The notes beneath the pieces are model-generated. The model was not told the origin of the DNA and searched no databases. It saw only the letters and a list, made by a program, of their open reading frames with translations. The position numbers and the translations under genes are program-made. A stretch of DNA of 39,503 nucleotides from Methanomicrobia archaeon. GTDB taxonomy: Archaea > Methanobacteriota_B > Thermococci > Methanofastidiosales > NM3. Location of the stretch: NCBI GenBank assembly GCA_030603445.1, contig JAUVXU010000014.1, positions 1 through 39,503 of the forward strand, in the 5' to 3' direction. Below are positions 1 through 7,320 of this stretch, one piece after another. Every line of letters begins with the position of its first letter. Position 1 is the first letter of the stretch.

Positions 1-711
1 GGAGTAAAGAAGTATGGAAAATTGCCTGCACTTGCTGTAGCAACGCATGTGGACGGCAACTATGGAAACGTTCTAGATGCGAAAAGAATATCTGAAATAT
101 GCCATTCCTATGATGTGCCTGTGCTGCTAAACACAGCTTATTCTTCGGGGCGCATGCCGGTTGATGGCAAGGCGTTAGGAGCGGACTTCATAGCATGTTC
201 TGCCCACAAATCATGGGCAACAGGCGGGGGGAACGCAGGCATCCTGGCTATGCAAAAGGAATATCGCGACAAAGTCTTAAAATTCTCAGATGACTTTCCT
301 GTAAAGCCTTTGGAAAATCTTGGATGTTCGACGCGCGGCTCTGCAATAGTTGCGCTTATTAGCTCGTTTCCTATGATAAAGAAGCGTGTAAAAAAGTGGG
401 ACGAAGAGGTAAGTCATGCGCAATATGTTGCTTCACACCTGGTTGATGATGAAGGATTTTTGCTTCTTGGCACATCTCCAAAAAAACATGATATAATAGC
501 TTTAGAGACACCGGGGTACGATAACATCGCGAAGACCCACAAGAAACGCGGATATTTTCTTGCAAAAGAACTAAAGGCGCGCGGCATAGTTGGGATAAAG
601 CCCGGACGGACTAAAAAGTTCAAATTTTCCACATACGGCTTAACAGATGAACAGACAAGATACCTTGTAGAAAGTTTTATAGACATCAAAGAGAAGTATA
701 ATACAGGGTGA
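1..711 (+). CDS. pscS: Sep-tRNA:Cys-tRNA synthase, C-terminal part (5' truncated by window edge)
   Basis: This PLP enzyme converts O-phosphoseryl-tRNA(Cys) to cysteinyl-tRNA(Cys), the indirect route to cysteine in many methanogens. The frame is open from base 1, so the N-terminal part is outside the window; about 236 residues remain of a family of roughly 370-390. The motif SAHKSWATGG carries the likely PLP-binding lysine (codon 208-210). Other blocks that I recognise from the family are GCSTRGSAIV, the WDEEV stretch, KKRGYFLAKEL and KPGRTKKFKFSTYGLT near the end. A ThiI-like gene starts 4 bases after the stop, so the two are probably cotranscribed. Both act on tRNA and sulfur, which fits SepCysS needing an activated sulfur donor. 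The identification rests on motif memory, not on a search. Confidence 0.92.
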   Translation, partial: GVKKYGKLPALAVATHVDGNYGNVLDAKRISEICHSYDVPVLLNTAYSSGRMPVDGKALGADFIACSAHKSWATGGGNAGILAMQKEYRDKVLKFSDDFPVKPLENLGCSTRGSAIVALISSFPMIKKRVKKWDEEVSHAQYVASHLVDDEGFLLLGTSPKKHDIIALETPGYDNIAKTHKKRGYFLAKELKARGIVGIKPGRTKKFKFSTYGLTDEQTRYLVESFIDIKEKYNTG

Positions 712-715
712 AATT

Positions 716-1324
716 GTGAAAAAGGCCGTTGTATTGCTTTCTGACGGGATAGACAGCCCAGTTGCCTGCCATCTTGCTATGGAACAGGGATATGACATTA
801 TCGCAATAACATATGACAATACCCCTTTCTACTCTCCTGTAAATCTGGAGATAACAAAACGCCTTTTCATGCAACTAGCCGAACTCCACAATAAACCTTT
901 AAAGCTTTATATTATAAAGCACGGGGAAAATCTCGCAAGGATAATCGATACTCTTTCTGATAGATCTAAATCTTATATCTGCGTGCTATGCAAGCGCTCG
1001 ATGATTAAGCTTGCAAACGAGATAGCAGACAAGGAGGGAGCAGATGTCATCGTGACCGGTGAGAACCTTGGGCAGGTGGCATCGCAGACCCTTGATAACA
1101 TGATAGTCATCTCTAAGGCAAGCAAACGCCACATAGTGCGCCCGCTGTTATGCATGGACAAGCTTGAGATAGAGAAGATAGCAAAGGAGATAGGCACCTA
1201 CGAGACATCCATTGGGTCCAAATCTGGATGCAGCGCTGTACCGAAGCATCCCCAGACCAAGGCTAACAAAATAATTGTGGAAAAGTTAGAGAAGGATATC
1301 GAGATCGTTATGGACCTGGAATGA
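716..1324 (+). CDS. thiI: ThiI-like sulfurtransferase, PP-loop domain only
   Basis: This is a 202-residue protein matching the ATP-pyrophosphatase part of ThiI, which adenylates U8 of tRNA for 4-thiouridine synthesis. The PP-loop reads LSDGIDSP (residues 8-15), with Asp where most family members have Gly. A CXXC pair (Cys89, Cys92) sits where methanogen ThiI proteins have one. GENLGQVASQT (115-125) and a late Cys172 in SGCSAVP also match the family. The usual N-terminal ferredoxin-like and THUMP tRNA-binding domains are missing: full ThiI is about 390 residues. It starts with GTG, 4 bases after the SepCysS stop. It could be a stand-alone catalytic subunit or a paralogue serving another thiolation. 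The gene ends one base before the convergent neighbour. Confidence 0.85.
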   Translation: MKKAVVLLSDGIDSPVACHLAMEQGYDIIAITYDNTPFYSPVNLEITKRLFMQLAELHNKPLKLYIIKHGENLARIIDTLSDRSKSYICVLCKRSMIKLANEIADKEGADVIVTGENLGQVASQTLDNMIVISKASKRHIVRPLLCMDKLEIEKIAKEIGTYETSIGSKSGCSAVPKHPQTKANKIIVEKLEKDIEIVMDLE

Positions 1325-1325
1325 T

Positions 1326-1733
1326 TCACATAGCTCTTTTTCCTTGCATCATATTTACTACAAATGATCCCATATACATTATTAGCGACAGTGTTGCCAG
1401 CTGCCAGAATGACCAGATAATTATGGTTTTTAGTCCAAATTCGTTATATCCCAAAATAAGGTTAGTTATCAGGAACACTATGGATATCATGGCAGATAGT
1501 TTTACACATATCCTAAAGTCCCATTTTACCATGTTCCTTGTAAGAAGAGGAAATATTATCACAAGTATGGAGATGGAACCGGCGAGCGCAAGCATGCTGC
1601 CTACAGCAACCAAAGCTATTAACACTAGAGGGGGAAAGTCGTTACGTACTTCTCGTCCTTCTGTTCTTGCACGCCTCTTCTCTACTTTTTCCTGTTTTTT
1701 TTGCATACCCTTAAATCGCGAACTTATTTTCAT
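1326..1733 (-). CDS. small three-helix membrane protein, unknown function
   Basis: A 135-residue protein with a very basic N-terminal 30 residues (rich in Lys, Arg and Glu) followed by three hydrophobic segments at about residues 35-60, 75-95 and 105-125. The positive-inside rule puts the N-terminus in the cytoplasm. I do not recognise a family. A TATA-like box on the minus strand at 1754-1763 is centred 26 bases before the ATG, which suggests a leaderless transcript and supports this start. The opposite strand is also open here, but its product looks like an antisense of the hydrophobic segments and lacks a promoter of this quality. Confidence 0.65.
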   Translation of the reverse strand: MKISSRFKGMQKKQEKVEKRRARTEGREVRNDFPPLVLIALVAVGSMLALAGSISILVIIFPLLTRNMVKWDFRICVKLSAMISIVFLITNLILGYNEFGLKTIIIWSFWQLATLSLIMYMGSFVVNMMQGKRAM

Positions 1734-1753
1734 GAAAAAGGGTATACAACACC

Positions 1754-1763
1754 TAATATAAAG
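1754..1763 (-). promoter_or_regulatory. TATA-like box for the membrane protein gene
   Basis: On the minus strand the sequence reads CTTTATATTA, centred about 26 bases before the start codon at 1733. This spacing is typical of archaeal leaderless promoters. Confidence 0.5.
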
Positions 1764-1926
1764 ATTTTTGTCACAGTTTGTAAATAATAAAATAGAAAAA
1801 CTTAAAAAGAGTAAGATTTTCTGTCAGTTTGCAGGCATAACATAATCTATTTCCACCTCCCACTTGTTGTGTCTGCGTACTTTTATTGAGGTGAATATTT
1901 TTATTACATGCCATTATCCTTGTAGT

Positions 1927-2514
1927 ATGCAAGCTGTTATAAAATGTGACGAATATGGTTTTGTCACTAAGTGGGCATCTGAGGCTGAAGAAATATTGGG
2001 ATACTCATCTAGCGAGACCGTTGGATGGGCAGTTGGTATTTTCTTGCAATCTATCGAGAGGGGATTCACTGAGCTTGATTGGGATGTTGTTATTGAAAAG
2101 GCGGAGGATGGAGAAGTTGTGGTGTTTTCCACAACGAATCTGCGAAGCGACCTTAAGGCATGTAGCAATACCATTACAATTGTGCAGGGCGAAGAAGGAA
2201 TAATCACAGTAACGATGGTGCGTGATGAGGACTCTGATATGGTCAAGGAATACAATGCCCTTGTGGAGATGGAGAAGGGCAAGGCGCTCGCCGTTACCAC
2301 AGCTGATGGCATGGTGCTAGGCGTCAACGGGAAATTTGCCATGTTTGCCAAGACAAATCGGATGAGTCTTCTTAATCGGCAGATAGCAAGGATCGATAAT
2401 GCAATGTACTACGACCTCTCGGACTTTGATGTTTTTGAAGGCCTTCTTGTGGCTTTTGACTACACACCGTCAACTGAAAAAGACGAACTCCCCCACTGCG
2501 GCATGAGAAGATAA
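1927..2514 (+). CDS. PAS-domain protein
   Basis: A 195-residue soluble protein. The N-terminal part (CDEYGFVTKWASEAEEILGY, then SSSETVGW) follows the classic start of a PAS sensory domain. The second half (ADGMVLGVNGKF and what follows) looks like a second, more degenerate PAS-like unit. No kinase, HTH or other output domain follows, so it is a stand-alone sensor or adaptor. I chose the ATG at 1927 because PAS homology begins right after it and an AT-rich box (1894-1904) lies 28 bases upstream; the frame is open back to 1864, but the extra residues look non-native. The gene is tail-to-tail with the PhoU-like gene, 9 bases apart. The ligand is unknown. Confidence 0.7.
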   Translation: MQAVIKCDEYGFVTKWASEAEEILGYSSSETVGWAVGIFLQSIERGFTELDWDVVIEKAEDGEVVVFSTTNLRSDLKACSNTITIVQGEEGIITVTMVRDEDSDMVKEYNALVEMEKGKALAVTTADGMVLGVNGKFAMFAKTNRMSLLNRQIARIDNAMYYDLSDFDVFEGLLVAFDYTPSTEKDELPHCGMRR

Positions 2515-2523
2515 GTGAAGCTA

Positions 2524-3501
2524 TCATACTGCTAGATTTATCGTAAGCTCAGAGATGTTAGCGCAGTGCCTCAATATGCTCAGATAGTAATCTGTCATCT
2601 TGGAGTAGAATGATATGTTCACTATGGTGGCTCTTTTCTTGTTTAGAGTTGTTATATTAGGAATATTTTGCTCCTTTTCCTTTAAATTATCAAGCAGTGT
2701 ATTTGCCTTTTGAAGGTCCTTTATGAAAATATTCTTTGTAACGTCTTCAAATACTTGATAAGCCTCATTGGCGAAATCCATTATCTCATCCGGGACCTGT
2801 TTGCCATAGGGTATAAATATATTAAGCATGTTTATGAGATAGTCAGCGATACGTTCTATGCCTTTTAGGGCCGTGAAATAGGAGAGGATGTCTGTGCTTC
2901 TGTTTATGCCCATTCCTTTTTGTATCTGTGGCGTGCGCAGTGCCTCTGCAAGCTCGCGTATGCCGTGGAAGTAGAATTTGTCAATCTCGTCTTCACGAGG
3001 CATTATCTCGCGTGCGAACTCGACGTTCCCTTCTTTTAGGGCCATAATGGATTCTTCGAATATGGAGTGAGTAAGTATTATCATCCTTCTTAATATCTTC
3101 TCTATTTTTATGGATCCAAAATCAATTAACGTTGAGAGCACGAATTTATTTGCAGTCTCTTCAAATATCTCGATTCCTATTAAGTTTCGCACGGTGCCTA
3201 TTATCTCCTTTCGCGCATCCTTTGGTATTCGCTCGCTTGAGACTACTTCTATGGTGTCATACCCTTCAAGGTATTTTGAGATTATTAGCCTGTTGTTGAG
3301 TGAGTTTGATGGCGTAAGTTCTATTGTGAAGGAACGTTTTATTCTTTCTTTTGCTTTAGGGAAGATGGTGACCGTGCCATCTTCATTAGTGTTTAACCCA
3401 ACATAGTCCCCTTTTGAGAGCCCTGTTTTTATTATCCAGTTGCGTGGCAATGATACTATGTAGGAATTTCCCCCGGTTATCTGTATCTTTCTTTGTTCCA
3501 T
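2524..3501 (-). CDS. AbrB-PhoU family phosphate-type regulator (copy 1)
   Basis: A 325-residue protein. Its first 50 residues form an AbrB/SpoVT-like DNA-binding fold (KIQITGGNSYIVSLPRNWI and then GLSKGDYV). The rest has PhoU-type helical repeats with acidic, metal-binding-like stretches (REDEIDKFY at about 168-176, and a second half around KGIERIADYLINM). In archaea such fusions are annotated as phosphate-uptake regulators, but no pst genes are visible here, so the ligand and target are inferred. A TATA-like region at 3514-3528 precedes the start by about 20 bases. A paralogue lies at 4183-5133 on the other strand, with a secreted-protein gene between them. Confidence 0.85.
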   Translation of the reverse strand: MEQRKIQITGGNSYIVSLPRNWIIKTGLSKGDYVGLNTNEDGTVTIFPKAKERIKRSFTIELTPSNSLNNRLIISKYLEGYDTIEVVSSERIPKDARKEIIGTVRNLIGIEIFEETANKFVLSTLIDFGSIKIEKILRRMIILTHSIFEESIMALKEGNVEFAREIMPREDEIDKFYFHGIRELAEALRTPQIQKGMGINRSTDILSYFTALKGIERIADYLINMLNIFIPYGKQVPDEIMDFANEAYQVFEDVTKNIFIKDLQKANTLLDNLKEKEQNIPNITTLNKKRATIVNISFYSKMTDYYLSILRHCANISELTINLAV

Positions 3502-3513
3502 ATTATCATTTCC

Positions 3514-3528
3514 ATTAATATATATTTA
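3514..3528 (-). promoter_or_regulatory. TATA-like box for AbrB-PhoU copy 1
   Basis: The stretch reads TAAATATATATTAAT on the minus strand, about 20 bases before the ATG. This suggests a leaderless or short-leader transcript. Confidence 0.45.
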
Positions 3529-3631
3529 TCTTAGAATTATATATAATATATAAATATTTTCCATATATCATGTCCTGACAACTTGTGGGAGTTTGAAAAG
3601 AAGTTTATCGAATTCGTATTGCCTACAAAGG

Positions 3632-3643
3632 GTCGTTAACGAC
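3632..3643. promoter_or_regulatory. 12-base perfect palindrome, possible operator
   Basis: GTCGTTAACGAC is a perfect palindrome in an otherwise AT-rich gap between copy 1 of the AbrB-PhoU gene and the end of the secreted-protein gene. It could be a dimeric regulator site. It lies about 130 bases upstream of the copy-1 start and downstream of the secreted-protein stop. No second copy was noticed. Confidence 0.3.
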
Positions 3644-3654
3644 TATAAGATTAA

Positions 3655-3682
3655 GATAAAAAAAATAAAAAATTAAAAAGAA
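3655..3682 (-). terminator. T-rich terminator of the secreted-protein gene
   Basis: Directly after the stop at 3685, the minus strand runs through three T-tracts (up to eight T) separated by short A/T steps. Archaeal RNA polymerase stops at such oligo-T tracts without a hairpin. A very similar tract lies downstream of glnK. Confidence 0.55.
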
Positions 3683-3684
3683 CA

Positions 3685-4002
3685 TCAAGCAAGCAGTGCC
3701 TCAAGCATCGCCTTTGCCTCTAGTAGCAATCCTTTCTTATAGATGTAGTTTGCTCCATTATTTGCATCTGAGATAATAGCGTTAATGGCTTCTAGTTCTT
3801 CTTCAAGCGAGCAAGGGTCCTCCATTTCAGCAAGCATAGCCTGCACTTCACCCATAAGGGCGTCGACATCCTGGAGTGCATCTTTGTAGAGGGGCATGTT
3901 CGATGCCGGAGTGTAAGGATTGCAGACGCTATCAGAAGACGCGACGGATAGCGTTGCCATAATTATTGCAGCTGCAACAAATAATATCAATATCTTTTTC
4001 AT
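3685..4002 (-). CDS. small secreted helical protein
   Basis: A 105-residue protein with an N-terminal signal peptide (Lys-Lys, then a hydrophobic core ILILFVAAAIIMATLSVA) and a mature part that is acidic and helical. It has two Cys (in SVCNP and EDPCSLEEE) that could form a disulfide. A SD-like GAGGT lies 8-12 bases upstream, and a TATA-like box at 4023-4033 is centred 26 bases before the ATG. The C-terminal half (DANNGANYIYKKGLLLEAKAM) resembles the tail of the large secreted repeat protein at 28306-29955, so the two may share an extracellular helical module. The function is unknown. It is flanked by two AbrB-PhoU genes, which may control it. Confidence 0.65.
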   Translation of the reverse strand: MKKILILFVAAAIIMATLSVASSDSVCNPYTPASNMPLYKDALQDVDALMGEVQAMLAEMEDPCSLEEELEAINAIISDANNGANYIYKKGLLLEAKAMLEALLA

Positions 4003-4022
4003 AAAAATACCTCAACATGTCT

Positions 4023-4033
4023 TATTATATATT
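4023..4033 (-). promoter_or_regulatory. TATA-like box for the small secreted protein
   Basis: AATATATAATA on the minus strand is centred 26 bases before the start codon at 4002. Confidence 0.45.
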
Positions 4034-4182
4034 TGGGAAAAACAGGGACGGTCCTGCTCTACCTTCTGATAGTAATATGCTATTATGATATTTTTATAGT
4101 TATTGGATGTATGATTTTCCACAAAAAATGGTGCAAGATCTAATGGGAAGGCTTTTTTAGTACTAATATTAATCACCACATA

Positions 4183-5133
4183 ATGGAGATTCGAAAGTTG
4201 CAGTACAGCGGCAAGGGGACATACGTGCTTTCCCTTCCCAAGAAGTGGCTTGAGAAGTATAATGTCAAGAAAGGCGACAAGTTTGCCATAATAGAGATGG
4301 AAAATGGAATATATGTTACACCAAAATTCAACGAGAGCACGCAAAGAACAGCAACACTTGATGTCACAGAATACATATCAAAGGAAATAATCGCCAGATA
4401 TACCTATGGATACAAGAACGTCACGATAAACGGCCCTTTATCAAGTATAGAGAGGACCGTTATAAAAAATACCATAGCCGAGCTTATGGGCTATGACATA
4501 ATAGAAGAAACGGAAGATAAGATAATAATTACAGACTTGTTAAATCCTTCACAGCTTAATATAATAAAGACGATCAAAAGGGAGTTCTTTCTTGCATCTC
4601 ACATGCACAAGGATGCTATTATGGCATTCTTAAAGCTTGACGGGGCACTAGCCCAGGACGTGATAGACAGGGATTCAGAGGTAAACAAGCTCTACTTCTT
4701 TACGGTGCGCCAGTTGCGTACAGCACTCCAGGACACCACCGTTGCAGAAAGCATAGGTGTAAACAGCTTAGAAAGCATAGATATAAGGGTCGTTTCAAAG
4801 TCAATAGAGGAATTGGGAGACCATGCTGTTGCTATAGCGAGATCTGTTCTAAACCTGTCTACAATAGAGGAGGCACTGTTTTTCAAAATATCAGATTTTA
4901 GCGCCAAGGCACAGACAATATCGTCCCTTGCCATAAAGGCGTTTATAGATGCAGATAAGGAGGAAGGGGTCAAAGTCCTCAAGATGAAGGATGCTTTTAT
5001 GAAACAAAAGGATGAGCTTGATGAGGCTGTACTTTCATCAGGTCAGGCTATAAACCTTCGAAACATACTTGAGAACATAAAAGACATCGGAGAGAAAGGA
5101 ATAGAGATAGCTCAACTGGCTTACAAGCCTTAA
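4183..5133 (+). CDS. AbrB-PhoU family phosphate-type regulator (copy 2)
   Basis: A 316-residue paralogue of the protein at 2524-3501 with the same order: an AbrB-like N-terminus (KLQYSGKGTYVLSLPKKWL, VKKGDKFAII) and PhoU-like helical repeats (RDSEVNKLYF at about 166-175, KSIEELGDHAVAIA at about 206-219). The ELGDHA motif is typical of PhoU metal-binding repeats. The role is probably DNA-binding or partner regulation tied to phosphate or another anion, inferred from the family. The stop codon overlaps the convergent coaBC stop within TTAA at 5130-5133. Divergence from copy 1 is high, so this is an old duplication. Confidence 0.85.
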   Translation: MEIRKLQYSGKGTYVLSLPKKWLEKYNVKKGDKFAIIEMENGIYVTPKFNESTQRTATLDVTEYISKEIIARYTYGYKNVTINGPLSSIERTVIKNTIAELMGYDIIEETEDKIIITDLLNPSQLNIIKTIKREFFLASHMHKDAIMAFLKLDGALAQDVIDRDSEVNKLYFFTVRQLRTALQDTTVAESIGVNSLESIDIRVVSKSIEELGDHAVAIARSVLNLSTIEEALFFKISDFSAKAQTISSLAIKAFIDADKEEGVKVLKMKDAFMKQKDELDEAVLSSGQAINLRNILENIKDIGEKGIEIAQLAYKP

Positions 5134-6344
5134 GAAAACAGTGATGATATCCTGTCTGCAATGCCTTTTGCTATCTCTTCTTTTTTAGCTAATGGGAGAT
5201 GCTGCACCTCCCCCTTATCGTCTACAATGTACACTTCATTGGTACTTCCCCCAAATCCGCGCATTTCCTTTCCTACGTCGTTTGCCACAACAAGAGTTGC
5301 CTTGTTCTTTTCAAGCGATGCATGCGCCTTTTTTATAAGTTCATTGGTACTTACGTTATGCTCTGCCTTGAAACCTATTATTGTGTTGTTTGTCTTTTCT
5401 CGGAGTGCTGATATGATTTTCTTATTAGGTTTTAATCTAATTTCCAGAGCACCTGATGAAGATATCTTTCCAGTTGTTTTTTCCGGCTTAAAGTCTGAAG
5501 CCGCCACTGCCAGGACGTAAATATCATAATCGTCCCCACCTATTATCTCGTTGTACATATCACCGTACGTTTCTCGCATCACAACTTTAGAGACATGCGC
5601 TGTATGTGGTGTTTTTCCCAGTACAAGCTTTACATCTGCGCCTCGTATCTCCATTTCCTCTGCAAGGGCGATTCCCATCTTGCCAGAGCTCTTGTTGGTG
5701 ATGAACCTGACATCATCTATCTCCTCTATTGTCGGGCCTGCAGCTACGAGGACCTTCTTCTCATTAAGATCCTTTTTTGAAAGCCTCTTTATGACCTCAT
5801 ATACTATGGAGTCCACAGATGGAAGCTTTGCTTTTTTTTCAGATGCTTTTGGTTGCAGAAGAGTGATACCCCATGACTTTAGGACCGCAGCATGTTTGGC
5901 AACTGCCGGGTGCTCATACATCGAGAGGTGCATGGCAGGAACTATCATTACAGGAATATGCGAGAGTGCTGTTGCAACGATAAGCGTGGGGGGAGTGTCT
6001 GCAACGGCTGATGCGATTTTTGCCATGGTGTTTAATGTGCAGGGGCAGACCAGGACAAGATCAAGCCTTGTTTTAGTATTGCCTGCAAGCCCTATATGCT
6101 CTATTTTCCCGGTGATGTTATCTATTACTTCATTTCCAGTTGCAAACTCCAGGGCGTTTGGGTGCAGTATCTCCTTTGCGCCTTCACTCATGACAGCTGT
6201 CACGTCAGCTCCATGGCGCTGTAGTTCCCGTGCCAGTTTTACAGTTTCAACAGCCGATATACTGCCAGTGACACAAAGACCTATCTTTTTTCCAAACAGC
6301 CTTTTGCTCTTCTCACATAGTATGGCTTTTCTGTGCATATGCAT
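5130..6344 (-). CDS. coaBC: bifunctional phosphopantothenoylcysteine decarboxylase / phosphopantothenate-cysteine ligase
   Basis: This CoA enzyme joins cysteine to 4'-phosphopantothenate (CoaB) and decarboxylates the product to 4'-phosphopantetheine (CoaC); the usual length is about 400 residues, and here it is 404. The N-terminal flavoprotein domain opens with KIGLCVTGSISAVET and has VPAMHLSMYEHP, the CoaC substrate-loop motif with His where bacterial enzymes have Asn. The C-terminal ligase domain shows VLVAAGPTIEEIDDVRFITN, then KSSGKMG, and late VVANDVGKEMRGFGG. It is divergent from the pantoate kinase gene across a 109-base promoter region, so the CoA genes may be co-regulated. Its stop overlaps the stop of the preceding AbrB-PhoU gene by 4 bases. 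Confidence 0.95.
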   Translation of the reverse strand: MHMHRKAILCEKSKRLFGKKIGLCVTGSISAVETVKLARELQRHGADVTAVMSEGAKEILHPNALEFATGNEVIDNITGKIEHIGLAGNTKTRLDLVLVCPCTLNTMAKIASAVADTPPTLIVATALSHIPVMIVPAMHLSMYEHPAVAKHAAVLKSWGITLLQPKASEKKAKLPSVDSIVYEVIKRLSKKDLNEKKVLVAAGPTIEEIDDVRFITNKSSGKMGIALAEEMEIRGADVKLVLGKTPHTAHVSKVVMRETYGDMYNEIIGGDDYDIYVLAVAASDFKPEKTTGKISSSGALEIRLKPNKKIISALREKTNNTIIGFKAEHNVSTNELIKKAHASLEKNKATLVVANDVGKEMRGFGGSTNEVYIVDDKGEVQHLPLAKKEEIAKGIADRISSLFS

Positions 6345-6359
6345 CCTATGGCAATTTAT

Positions 6360-6387
6360 CTATATTCTTTTCCAATATAGAATATAG
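6360..6387. promoter_or_regulatory. inverted repeat in the coaBC / pantoate kinase divergent promoter
   Basis: CTATATTC (6360-6367) and GAATATAG (6380-6387) are exact inverted 8-mers separated by 12 bases, between two divergent CoA genes. This could be the operator of a dimeric repressor for both directions. It is AT-rich, so chance or overlapping TATA elements cannot be excluded. Confidence 0.35.
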
Positions 6388-6426
6388 TACCAAGAAAAAA
6401 AACATATTATCTATATATGAAAACTA

Positions 6427-6437
6427 TTTTTATACAT
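6427..6437 (+). promoter_or_regulatory. TATA-like box for pantoate kinase
   Basis: TTTTTATACAT is centred about 22 bases before the GTG start at 6454, consistent with a leaderless transcript. Confidence 0.45.
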
Positions 6438-6453
6438 AGATTTTATCGATGCT

Positions 6454-7320
6454 GTGTTTGCAGAAACCTTTGTTCCAGGAAATATTACCGGATTTTTTGC
6501 ACTTCATAGTGCAGAAGATATTCTTGATACAGGCACTACCGGTGCCGGTGTATGCATATCCCAAGGCGTTCGGACAAGAATGGAGGCACATCGTTCTTCT
6601 GAAACTTCCTGCGCATTTTATACAAACGACAAGAGGGTCGATATAGCAGGCGCTGCAAAAGTATGTGAAAATCTGCTTAGAGCATCCTCTGAGCCGTATG
6701 AGGTAACATTTCATTACGATACTACTCTACCTATTGGTTCTGGCTATGGGGTTAGCGGGGCAACAGCACTAGGCACTGCAAGGTGTCTGGGGCATCTTTT
6801 ACACTGCCCTCAAGAATTATGCGGTGCTATTGCCCACAGGGCTGAGATAGAAACTTTTGGAGGTCATGGAGATGTTGTATCCCAACTTTCTGGGGGGGTA
6901 TGCTTGCGTGAGAGCCCCGGCATAAATGGAATTATCAGTCAAATCCCTAAACAAGATCATAAAGTCCTTAGTCTGTCTTTTGGACCGTTGTCGACAAAAA
7001 AAGTCCTAAGTGATAGCAAGCTTGTAGAAACAATCAATTGCAACGGCCTGGCATGCATGCAGGATATTACCCACAAAAAATCTTTGGAAGGGATGATGGG
7101 ACTCTCACGTTCCTTCTCAATAGCAATTGGCTTGGAGACCCCCAGGCTTAAGGAAGCAATATCTGCTTTGGATAAGACCCATACAATGCCGTCATCTATG
7201 GTAATGCTTGGCGAGACGCTTTTCACTTTTGCTAGGGATGAGGACATGCCGCGCCTTTTAGATGTGCTCTTATCTTTTGATGGGGAAGTGTTCGTATCAG
7301 ACATATGGGAGAAGATATAA
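6454..7320 (+). CDS. pantoate kinase (GHMP family)
   Basis: PoK phosphorylates pantoate with ATP, the archaeal replacement for pantothenate kinase. The 288-residue protein begins ETFVPGNITGFF, as archaeal PoK proteins do, and has the GHMP ATP loop LPIGSGYGVSGA (92-103). The start is a GTG with a TATA-like box just upstream; no better in-frame start is near. Phosphopantothenate synthetase follows with its start codon overlapping this stop (TAATG), and then an ECF S component, so these three form an operon. Together with CoaBC on the opposite strand and CoaD at 20678-21115, most of the CoA pathway is encoded in this window. Confidence 0.92.
   Translation: MFAETFVPGNITGFFALHSAEDILDTGTTGAGVCISQGVRTRMEAHRSSETSCAFYTNDKRVDIAGAAKVCENLLRASSEPYEVTFHYDTTLPIGSGYGVSGATALGTARCLGHLLHCPQELCGAIAHRAEIETFGGHGDVVSQLSGGVCLRESPGINGIISQIPKQDHKVLSLSFGPLSTKKVLSDSKLVETINCNGLACMQDITHKKSLEGMMGLSRSFSIAIGLETPRLKEAISALDKTHTMPSSMVMLGETLFTFARDEDMPRLLDVLLSFDGEVFVSDIWEKI

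Noticed and set aside
1321-1761. Open frame on the plus strand opposite the small membrane protein
   Set aside because: It has no ribosome site or promoter of its own, and the minus-strand frame has three clean hydrophobic helices plus a well-placed TATA-like box.
5551-6387. 278-codon plus-strand frame opposite coaBC
   Set aside because: It is antisense to a clear CoaBC protein and shows no family features.
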